Assembly (NCBI GenBank): GCA_027382625.1
Contig: JAJKFJ010021226.1
Location: 1 to 64,000 of the forward strand
DNA from: Tetmemena sp. SeJ-2015
Lineage: Eukaryota > Ciliophora > Spirotrichea > Sporadotrichida > Oxytrichidae
Direction: 5' to 3'
Length of the DNA: 64,000 nucleotides
Below the pieces are notes generated by a model, which saw only the letters and a program-made list of their open reading frames with translations, had not been told where the DNA came from and ran no database searches. The translations under genes were made by a program, and so were the position numbers. The first letter of the stretch is position 1. Each line of letters starts with the position of its first letter. This document shows positions 24,673 to 37,300 of the stretch, one piece after another.

Positions 24673-25285
24673 ATGGTAAATAGATATTAATTTATTTTTA
24701 TGCCAAAAATCAATAAAAATGAAAGCCAAGATGAGATTATTATATTTTAAAATTTCATTGAGGATGTTTTTTGTTTTTTTTTATTAAATTCACTTCGGTT
24801 ATAAATAAACAATATCGGTGAATGAAAATATCAGTAAGCTCCTTGAAAAAGCGATCGGAAAATAAGAATTCTATCTTCATTTGGCAATTTTCTTTAATTC
24901 TTTTTACAAACGGTCAGTTATTTCTAAGTTAAAGTCTTTTTTTGACTTTCTAATTTAAAAATATTTGTTTAAAAAAGGCAGAATACTCATTTGTTAAATT
25001 TTTATTTGTCATAATCTAGCTCAAATTAACTAATCATATTCTATAAATAATTTGTATTTAGTTAGTTACTAGTCCTCATCTTTTCTTTTATCTTTGAGAT
25101 AAAATTACTTATTAAAATTTTAAAGCTCATAAATTAATATAATTTTACCTAAAATAGAGATTAAAAATATAAGATTTGCATTATTCAATTTAAAATAAAA
25201 GTATATTTTAATTATAAAAACTTGGATTTTTATGTAATGTCTTTTATAAATTTGAGAATAGATTATAAATTTATCTGATAAAACA
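24673..25285. other. AT-rich intergenic DNA upstream of the Rab gene
   Basis: No coding signal. It probably holds the 3' end of the hypothetical gene and the promoter of the Rab gene; no defined element was seen. Confidence 0.5.
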
Positions 25286-26416
<1,131 letters not shown>

Positions 26417-27459
26417 GAGCATTGTTTATAGATATTATATCAGAATAGTAATTCGTATGCATCATTTTCTGACTTGTATTTAATTTCAAGTATGGTTTTA
26501 TCTTTTCATTAAAGCAATATGTTTTCATGCTTCAGCATTAGACATTAAATAAAGTAAATTAACTGTAAATAATTAGGCTTTACTCACTTATATAAAATTT
26601 TCAGATTTACAGGCTATGTTTTTAATAAATAATTTTATAATTAAATTTATGTAATTGAATTGTAATTATATATTTGTCTCACTTCACTTTTTTATACTCA
26701 CTTGCTAAGGATGCCAAGACTAGAGTAAATCATTTTATAAAATAAATTATATTTATATTTTAATTTCTAGAAATAAGTTTAATGAGAAAGTAAAAGAAAT
26801 TATTACCGATCAGGCAAACCAGACACTATCTATGATCTTTAAATTCTTATAGATAATTTTTGATTTAATTATTAAATAAATAAGTATTTTTTTATTTCTC
26901 TATTCCCCAATTTATCAAATTCAATGCGAAAAGAATTACATAACTTTTAGAATACTTTTTCAATTTAAAAATAAATATATCTTATTTTACTCAATAAGTA
27001 AAATATATTCTCTGTTTTTATCAGCACAACAAATTAAATAACATAATTATTAACTTATTTAATGTTAATAACTTAAATTATAAAATATCAGTTTAAATAG
27101 TTAAATTCTGTAACTTAAAATATATTTTTAAAAAGAGATAATTATGTTTAAAAAAAGTTTATTATTTAATAGTATTTCTTAATTAAACAAGAATTGGAGG
27201 GGATATCAGCCCTGTATCCTCTACATTGAGTGGATACAAAATTTATGCTCTCTATTATAATAATAGGAAGTAAAGTTAAATAATCGCTTGCTAGGGTGAC
27301 ATGGACATCAAAAAATGCAATCATTATCAAATAGAGCTGGAGAATAAATTATCTTCTCAAATTTCAGATGTGTTTATAATAAAATATTTATGCTCATATT
27401 TATACTAAATATAGATCTCGAGCCAAATTTCGAAGAGGCTGAGTTATAATTCTGTGCTC
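26417..27459. other. AT-rich intergenic DNA
   Basis: No recognisable gene. The minus-strand frame from 27,960 stays open into this side until a TGA near 27,460, but the composition is not convincing as coding. Confidence 0.5.
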
Positions 27460-27959
27460 TCATAACAAAACTATTTTCTTTAAATTGGAGAATTAAACTT
27501 AATTCTCAATCTTTCTTACAATTACCTCTTATGATTAAAGAAAAAAAAGGTACATAAATTGCATGGATTAAGGAATTAATACATTTTTAAAACTCAAATG
27601 ATAAAAATAATCTTTAATTATTTTTTAGCAAAATTATTAAAAAAAATTTTTAAAACGGATCTTCAGTTCTTTCATGATCAAGTTTGCTTTCACTTTTGTA
27701 ACCTGAATTTATTATATTTTTAATTGACCAGAGATTTCGTTTTATTGAATTATTTAAATAAGAATAGCAGACAACTTAATCTTAAAAGTGAAGTTGAAAA
27801 GAAGTTAAAATTGAATTGATTCTTTCTTGATTAAGTCAAAATTTTATTTTAAGAATCTTCTAATTAAATACAACAATATATTCTAAAAATAGTTTATCGA
27901 TTACCTATTTTCATCTTAGAATTTAAGAATATGTGACTTGGATTATTTAGTTTTATTCT

Positions 27960-29010
27960 CAAGTAATAAATAAATAGTTTTATTGAGTTTCAATTAAGCT
28001 TGAAAATCTGATTTCTTGAAGTTAAACTCATTTAAAAATTTCAAGATATCTATCTCACTAGATCGCTCCATTGGTCTGTAATACTTAGTAATTTCTTTAC
28101 CTTGCTCGTTACTGAAATAAAATATCCCCATACTAGCTTCAAAATCGTTCTCAAATTTAATCAAAATTATTACTAAATTGAAAAATGTGTCCAAAAGATC
28201 TATTGCTCTATTCATCTATCTTGTTCTCTTACTTCACATTCTTGTGAATTCTTGCATTTTAATTGCATAAAGGGCACAGAACTAACTATTAATTTATTAT
28301 CTGCCATTCATTCATTTGGATCTCAAATTATTTTGGGAGCAATTGAGTAATCATGAAATATCCCTTTAAATTTTTTATAAATATCATACTTATAAATACA
28401 AAATATTTCTTATCTTTGCTATCTTCTTCAAATAAAATAGTTGCATAAATATTAATTTGAAGAAGTCTTTATAAACAAAAGCAAATCATCAGGGTCAAAA
28501 TAGAAGAAAATAAAACTCTCTTTCACCATGACTCTTGCAACGTTCTCGTATATCATAATTATCCTTCTGTAGTTTTCATTATCCCTCCTAATTTTTAAAT
28601 AATTGAAAGGAAGACTTTCTTTTAGAAATTTTATCTTGAAAACGCTTTCCTCTCATTATGAAATAAATAGCTTGCTTCATTGTAGATAGTAAGTTCATTG
28701 ATTAAGTTCCAATCTGTGTGAGTTTTTATATCCCTTATTAAACTGTAACTAGGGTCGTTTTATACTAAGAGAGGAACTAGTTTGGTGTGCCCTGAAAAAT
28801 AATAAGAAATATTTAAGTTTGAAATATTTCTAAGTATGATAAAATCTGACTCTTTAAGATCATAACCATATTCATGCTTGAAATGAGCACTGTCTTATTT
28901 ATAAATTAATAGGTTATTAGTTGTAAAATACTTATAAGAACTGGTCTACATCCCACAGACTTCTAGAATTCTTTTCCACTTATGCGAATACTAGTTTTGG
29001 CTCTTTATTT
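27960..29010 (-). CDS. unidentified minus-strand gene pieces
   Basis: Consecutive coding-like pieces read HFKHEYGYDLKESDFIILRN, TDWNLINELTIYNEASYLFH, FLKESLPFNYLKIRRDNENY and MIYENVARVMVKESFIFFYF, and then, after an AT-rich block (about 28,300-28,445), FEASMGIFYFSNEQGKEITK. A 2-bp frame change near 28,655 and others were not resolved as IESs. The protein is rich in aromatic residues and unknown. The piece at 30,060-30,370 may be the same gene. Confidence 0.45.
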
Positions 29011-29089
29011 TTGTAAATTAACTTAATTATAGCTGAGAGTTTAATAAAAAAGATAATTAAATTATATATTAAAATAAAATGGAATAAAT

Positions 29090-29400
29090 GAGTGGCAGTT
29101 GAAGCGTGCCCAATTTAATTAATTATAAGACCATTCGATTCAGAATTAAATTTTAAGAACTTTTTATACTTGAAACTTTTGTGTTGGAGCTCTCAGTCGA
29201 GAGTTATAAGCGACTCAAGTTTATATGCAAATGAATATCGTAAATGCGCACATAATATCTTTCTACCGAGCGGTGCTATGAAGTTGATTAAAGAAGAATC
29301 AAACATTATTTTTGACGCTATTGAATAAGCTGCAGATCAGGGGGTGAATCTTTGGTTTAAACTGTCATGAAGTTGCAATTATCCATTTATTATTTTAATA
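29090..29400 (-). repeat. dispersed germline repeat, copy 4 (inverted)
   Basis: On the minus strand: CTGATCTGCAGCTTATTCAA, TTCTTCTTTAATCAACTTCA with TAGCACC, CTCTCGACTGAGAGCT, ACACAAAAGTTTCAAG, AAAAGTTCTTAAAATTTAAT and GAATCGAATGGTCTTATAAT. This copy shows the fullest set of blocks. It sits between coding pieces of unidentified minus-strand genes, probably inside an IES. Confidence 0.65.
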
Positions 29401-30059
29401 ATCGCAGATTATAATTAAAATCTCAACTCTATCTATAAGTATATGAAATTAAATTTGAATATGTTTATCTTGTGACGATTTCATTAAACAGGTCTTGAAT
29501 CAATTTGACTTCAATTTTATATTTATCATTCTTTATAAATATAATGTGAAGATATTCTGCCTATATTTTAAGATGAGATAATGAAAAGTTAAGCAGTAAT
29601 TACGAACTTTTTTTATTTTATAATAAACTAAATTAGAAAAATAAATAAAAGAGATATCAAAACTATAAGAAAGACTTCTGCAGGATTTTTATCTACTTAA
29701 AATATCCTCAAAATAATATCCATCTGCTATCAAGAGATCTGCTACTCCTCAAATTTTATTCTATACTGCAAAGCTTCGTAATTTAAAATATTATAAAATG
29801 AGAAAAGAAATAATTATTACATTTAAGTATAAAGCATTTCTTTTATTACAAATTAACTTATTAGAAGCAATTAAATAAGTCCCATTAAAGAAATAAAGAC
29901 TAAACTTACAAAAAATAATTGAGAAATTTATTTGAAATTATAGTGACATGCATTTTTAATAAAATAGTTTTATTGTGTATTCTATAAAAAATATTGTGAT
30001 AAATTATAGTTTACTAGCCAAATAATAATTTTTTTAAAGAGTTTAATCCTTTTCAAAAA

Positions 30060-30370
30060 GGACAATTTAACTTAGAAGTATGCGTGTTGATTCTGAATAT
30101 AGTTATGAGTATGGTCTAGCCACCACTTGTATTGTAAGTCATTTTAATCTATTTTTTCGAAGTCACTCTGAATTTGAATGACCATACTCTCTCCTTGTGA
30201 AAGATACTTAATCGAAAAGTCTTTTACTTCTTTGATGTTGGAAAATATAAGAGGTTGAGAAACCACCTTATTTCTAACCCAAGAAAGAAGACAAGTTAAG
30301 TCAAGGCAACCCTTGTACTCAAATTGATCTTGATTTTGAATCTTATTAGAAATATATCTTATGTAATGAA
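30060..30370 (-). CDS. unidentified minus-strand coding piece
   Basis: An open, protein-like stretch reads QFEYKGCLDLTCLLSWVRNK, EVKDFSIKYLSQGESMVIQI and NDLQYKWWLDHTHNYIQNQH. The pattern resembles an upstream MDS of the gene at 27,960-29,010, with repeat copy 4 in between. No family was recognised. Confidence 0.45.
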
Positions 30371-30379
30371 TAAATTAGG

Positions 30380-31389
30380 CCTTATAAATTTATAATTATA
30401 ATGGTTAGACTCTTTACTTATACAGTACAAATAAATATGTCTATTAAAAATTACCTCTTAACTATCCTTATCTTTCTAATTAAACTAAATCTAATAAATT
30501 ATGACGAAAAGGCATGCTTTTATTAATTAAATTGCATCAATTTTTCAAAGATGAGATAGTTTAAGATCATAAACTGAAAAATAAATTTATAATTGAGAAG
30601 CACTTGTCAATTGGGCCATATATTTAATTGATTCCTTGTTTATTAAATATCTCATTTCTGTTGCCTTGTTATTAAAAATTGTAGTATTTAAAAATATATT
30701 TTGAATGATAACCCATTTTGGAATAATGTTGATGTCATAAGATCATATATATTTAACATACTTATACTCAATTCATATTGAAGTTTTAAATTATTAGTTT
30801 AAAAACAAATAAGAGTAAATTTATAAAAGTTAAATATTTATTAATTTTATTAAAAATTACAGGTATTTTTAAACTTTATCTCTAATTAGAGAATAGATGG
30901 GTAGAGTAACCATTTACAAAGTTATGAATCATCAAATTTAAGAGTTTTTACATTCTTAAAATATAATTAACTTGAATATTGTATTATGAAGAGAAAAATA
31001 GAGCAAAATATTATAATATTTTTACTTGGAATAAGCTAATGATTTGAATTTGATATAAAGTTTATAATTCTTAATATTTTATTATTCAATAATGATTATT
31101 TTATATAAAATTTGAGGAATATCTTCTATATCTGAAAGAATGCAATATATTATTTTACATTTGATTACTTCAACTAAAGATATTTTATAAAATTTTAATC
31201 GCTCTTAAAAGATTAAGCTCAAATTAATAATAAAAAAATCAATAAATTGGCAAATCATGATTACATCTTTAATTTATCAGATACTACTCTTTATAAAATT
31301 GGAGTACAAAAGTGACTTCTCTTAAATAACTATAAAAAGAAAAATAAATTCATATTAAAATTCTTTTTATAAAACTTAATTTAAAATTA
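30380..31389. other. AT-rich non-coding DNA
   Basis: No gene or repeat recognised. Confidence 0.6.
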
Positions 31390-34300
31390 TCAAAGGTATT
31401 TAGAGTACTATTGCTCATCATCAACACTCTTAATTACTAAATTGAAGTCTGTAATTTAATCGCTGAAGTCTAGATGCTCTGATTCTTTTGCTTGCAATTT
31501 GTATGCCGTTTCTTCAAGTTCCATGAATAAAAACTATATTTATTAAATGAGTAAGTTAGGAGAAGGGTGTTATGATTATTCTGAAGCGTTGTAAAAATAG
31601 GCCAAAGTCAAATCCTTAGCATTTATGGAACAGACATCTTGGGTATTAATTTTAACAACTCCATTTCTAATTTAGAAGCACCAGTCATTGAGTTTTAAGC
31701 TAATCAATCCGATTTGTAGGCAAACCAAAATTATTGTTTAAAAGGAAGATTACTTAGACATTTTATAGTTAGATCATTTTATATATCAATTCCCGATCTA
31801 TGATATATCGAGTTGATCTAAATTTATCCTGCTAATAAAAATGCTAGCTTATAAATTTATCATTCTCTTACCATTATAAATGCGTTATTTGAATTTGGGT
31901 TCCTTACCCTGGGTGAGTACTCAGTTTTCCTGGTCCTTAAATTATTAGAGTTATAGTTATTAAATTTGATGGTATAGTCATTTATATAAGACTTCCTCAC
32001 ATTTTACCTCTTCTCGTATTCCAAAGCTTCAAGTATTTCATCTTAAAAGTATAAGAATGAACTTATAAATTAATCTTAGTCGAAGGATCCTTTTAAAGCA
32101 TTCTAGTTTGTATAATCATCTACAGAGCCTTTTCTCTCTACAGCCATTTGGAAACTGTCAAAGTCAGAGTTACTTGCGTTGCTATCTGGAATTCTCAGAT
32201 TGTTTTGGTGAGTGGATGGAGTCATCTCAGATCCGAAATATAATAGAGCAAACTATAGTCATCTAACAAATTAAAAATCCGTTATGGTATTTGTCTAGAT
32301 TCTTGTTAATTTTTTGTAGGTTCAAGCCATGATTCAAAAGCTTCCCTGAGGCTCTATTGGCTTACTTGTTTGAGTAGAAAGTGCTGCTGTTATCTTAGAT
32401 ATCTATTTGACCATACTCTAAACAAAGTGGAGATAAAATATACTGAGCCTTTATAGGTTTTAACTTAGAGAGTCTAAGCTGCTTCTTACTCATTCTTTTG
32501 TCTATCCTCACCACCTAAATAGTGACCGAGCATTAGCAACCCTGCAAACACTAGCATCGAAATAATAAGGATGTAGTCACTCTCTCTGCTTTGAGAACCC
32601 TAGAAATCTAACTTCATATTCACTCTGTAGGCATTAAGCAAAATATTATATTAGAATTGATTCCACCGTTATCTTCTTAGTTTGTAGCTAGTATTGAAAT
32701 TGTGAACTCATTGAACTCTGATATTTAATTTTCAAATTTCTCTATGCTCTTTGTTTTGGTTTGCAATGATTTTAAACTGTTGCTTATTCCTTGAGTAGCC
32801 TTGTCCTTGTACTTGTCTAGACTGAATTCTATGTGTGGCCTCATGCATATTCTCAAGATGAAGATAAATAACAAATATCCAATACATATAAAGATCTGAG
32901 AATCGCAAATGAAGCTGACAGCCAGCTGATCTTCTTTATTGGCTGCAAGGTAGGGCTCTTGATTGATAGAGAGGCACTTTGAATTTGAGGTAATAAAGAT
33001 CTTCTTGAACAGCTTGGAGTTTAAACTTGAGAAAAAGGAAACTGACTCTACGTACACTTCAAAAGCGTTTCCTCCTTATTGCGTCGACTCCTCAACCAAG
33101 AAAGCATATCCGTACTAGTTAATGGCTAGCTCTTACCCAAAAACATAACACAAAAATATATTTTGCAAGTCTAGAGAACTTATTCCTGATGAGTCTCACT
33201 TCAAGTGGAGTTAGATGACCTTCAACATCCTTCAAGATCAGTTCTCTTAAAAATACTAAACTCTGTCTGAGAGATTGACACTGAAGGAGTAAATAAAGAT
33301 GCCATAGTTGGTGATGACATGGATGCTGCTTGGCCACTCCCCTGCTATCTGAAGCACTTGAAATTGACCGTTGTCTAGGAAGTTTTACCTTCTAAATAAG
33401 TTCTCTGAGTTGAAAAATAATACTAATGAAAATATATTTACTTTGACATCGAACCATCTGAGTATTTGTTATTCGTACATATCAAATATGAAGAAGCCAT
33501 AGTCCTTGTCAACTACTATTACTAGGTTTGAACTGGGAATGGCTTGAAGTTAGGAGACTTTGAATGTCTCTTTGTCTATCTCCACAGTTTGGAATTCTAA
33601 TTCTTCCTCAGCTATAATCCTTCTATTCGTAATGTCTACTGACAGACTGAAAGTCTTCAGTAAATTATATTTACAAAATTATAATGAAGAAATTATATGA
33701 AAAACTTTGATTTTATAATTAGCATTTTCCTTCATGTGAATTTATTTATTTTTATAAGATTATTTATTGAACTTTAAGAATAGTAAATTTGAGAATGAAC
33801 CCTCTATGTTGCAGGTGATGGCTAGTTGTGGCTTTGAAGAATCCAAAGTTGTTTTGAGTGAAGGTTAAGTTGACATAGGCGACATCAATGACTGGATTGG
33901 GGACCTTGATGCCAGAGTTGAGTGCTTGGAAGGAGAAGTCCATTCCTTGGGAGTTTGTAGCGTCAAACACTTTAATGATGGCTACTTTGAGCATGTTCTC
34001 TTGCACATCAGCACACTAGTAGATCATGAAGTACATGGTGAATGAGTCCTGCTCCGATTCCTTTTCTTCCCTGTGGAACATGTAGTAGCTTGCAAACCCG
34101 TCCACATTAAATACTATATTGCAAGATAACAGTTCAAGCTGAGAGTACTCCTTCAGCTTTCTCAAGGGCCAGGCCAAGACTACTGCCCACATTTAGTTCT
34201 AAGTTTGGCAGTTAAGAGAAAGTTATGTTCTATAGTAAAAACTGTTTAAAATTACACAAATGCTCTTACATGTTGAGAGTCTAGAAGCAGAAAGATTCTT

Positions 34301-37300
34301 CCAAGGTTGAAACTTTTGGTAATCTTCCTGTTTTAGGTAACTGACTCTAGGTAGTAGTTGAAGGGATCAGAGTGAGTGCCATCAATCAAGCCATCATTAC
34401 ATGATTGAGCAGTTCCTTCTGTGTCTTTGTAGAGGCAGCTAAATTAGAACAATAGGTTTTGGCCTTCTATCATCTTTTCCAACAGAACCTTACTGCTGTT
34501 AGATACAAATTTATATATCACTACAATTATAAATTAATAGATCCATCTTCTGAAAAGCCTGTTATAAAAGCATAGTTATCTACAAATCAATTATAAACTA
34601 TAAATATTAAGCATATCATCATTTAATTTTTAAATGTAAGAATTTATATCCTAAGATAAGATTGTTACAAAGATTTATGGCAATTCATAACCAAGAAGCA
34701 AATTAAATTTATATTTATCAAATTTAAACAATAAAATGCATTAAATATTATTTTTAGCCTTTTTATATCTGGGTCTAATTATTTTTCGTAATCCTAGCCA
34801 TTGACAAAATTGACTGCACTTTTGTTTGAGAGTGCTTCTTTAATTGGAGTGATTATTATGCCTTAGTTCTGAGTGAAGATATCAATTGCTATCTTCTGAT
34901 TAGAAATTCTACCTACACCTCCAAACAAAGTCACTGGTCTTATTTTGAGTGATAGCTAGTTTAACTGGTGAGTCATTGAGACTCCCATCTTAATAAACAG
35001 TAGCTTTGGAGTTGGAGCAGTTCATAAATAGTTGAGCGCGTTTCTCATAATCTGGATTCAAGGCTATGTGATTTCTGAAAACGACATTGAAAACCTAGAC
35101 TAATAAAGATATAATCCATAATTTTTTCTGATGACTTAGTTATTGGACATGAGGTGAGTTCGTTATGAGTTCCTGAGCCAGTTAAAAACGTATACATAAC
35201 TCCTTTACTACTAAAGATACTTGAGGCTTCCTTATCAAGTAAGAAACTGTCGTGTTGATTAGCCTCTAGGTCGAAGATAAAAGTACGAGCGTAGAAATTT
35301 GTATCTGTTTAATAGAAAAGAGTAATGGCCAGTAGAGTGTCATAGTAACTTAAATAAATTAAATGTATTTGTATCTCCTCCAGAGTCTGCCTTTGTTGAA
35401 GAGAAGTTCGAAGTTAAACTTGGAATACTCATAGAGATTGAATTTGAGTTTATAGACTATGTATATCTTTTACTCTATGGTGTATAGCTAGATGAGACTC
35501 TCCCCATTAACTGTCATGTAAATGAGCAAGTACTTCTATTCGAATATGTCAAACGATTGAATGACTTGGGTGGCAGGATCTCCAAATCGCTTAATCTAGA
35601 CTGCTTGAATGCCCTAGTAGTTCATGTACTTTGATTATATCCATACTATTAAATAATTATACTCTCTCGTATACTGACATCACGTTGTAAGATTACATAC
35701 AGAAGAAGAAACCTTCCTCTCCAATCTGAACTCTGTTTATCATCAGAGTCAAGTTTGCATCGATATTCAAGTCCACATACACAATTACTTAAATTAACAT
35801 AGGTAATTATATCAGCTGAGAATGAACTCCAATCAATATTAAAATAATATTATACTATTGTTTAATTTCAATCGATGATTATTTAAAATAATAAAGAGGG
35901 AGTAGAGATTTAGTGGCAGTTGACTTCGTTGAGCTATCCCTGATCTTTAGCTTTTTAGATGTTTATAAAAAATTAATATGAGCTTCTTCTTAAGACAAAT
36001 TTACAGCACATTTTAGTCAGGAGATAAGGTGAAGGCAAGTCAATCTTATTTAAATTTCTGGTCTTCTCAAACTTTTGTCACTTTAAACTCTTGACTGAGC
36101 TCTTTCTTACAAAAAGTTGCAAAGATATAAAGTCCTTAGAATTTAATAGGGATAGAATGGTCTTATAATAGTTTAATTGCACACACTTCAACCAGATTTG
36201 TTCCATTTAACTTAATTTTATTATAAATTAATTTTTAAATTAAAATCGCTTCTATAATCTACCCTGTATTCTTAGAAAAGTTACTAGCCGTCTATGGGAT
36301 ATGTCACTATAACTCCTGTGGAGGAGAAGGAGTCGAACGCAACATAAAGAACATTAAACAAGGGATCAAAGTCTGTTCGAGGTTAATAGAACTGACTCCA
36401 GATTATTTCATCTGTTACTTTCAACTTTAAATAATTTTTTAAGGTTTATATTACTGTAAAGAAATGAAACTGGAAAGGTTGAGAGACCCAAGAAGAGGTT
36501 GTATTTTAGAGCTTGGCGACTATGAATATTGTTCTGCGTTCTATATCGAATCCGTACTTGATGAATTCTAAATTTGGGATTTGAATGGCTGAGGTTTTGA
36601 GAAGCGTGACGTTATTGTAGAAGTTCTTATTGAGTTGCATCATGTATTCTAAAATTTATTATAACTTAGTAAGAGATAATTGTGGCTGCATTATAGTCTA
36701 GACATATCAGCAAATATAAATTAGTTGAGCATTTATAGAGCATGAGTACAGTCTTGGTAGGCTGCACATCTTTGTTTGCAAAATAAGCAGAATACTCATA
36801 GGGAAACAGAAACGAGTAGGTGCAGTGAGTCAAATCAAGTGAAGCGTTGAAATTCAGGGTAAAATTCTTGTTCACAAATTAAAAGTAGCAATTTTCATCT
36901 GCACATGATGCATCCCCATCCGAATTCACGTAATTATCATGGACAACTGTCAGCTTGTAAATCATCATAAGATAAACAAGTTGAATCAAAAGTGGTCAGA
37001 GGTTTAGTTGGGTCCATTAAAACAATAACTTGTATTAAAGAACTCAGTGACTGTGTATTAGAAGGAAGGGTCTCCGCAGTTGTAGAAGATAGATTGGCTT
37101 GAATCAAAGTCGTCCTTGAATACTGACATGATGGTCAGATTATCCTATGATATGAAGGTAAAGTTCACAATTGTCTGAATGAACTAGCCTGATGGATTCT
37201 ATGCAGTTAGCATAAGCTAGTATTCTTAGTTGTAAACCTTTGCATAATTTAAGGGTAATTTCCATTTATTTAGCACCAAGTTTAGAATGCATGTGTTAAA

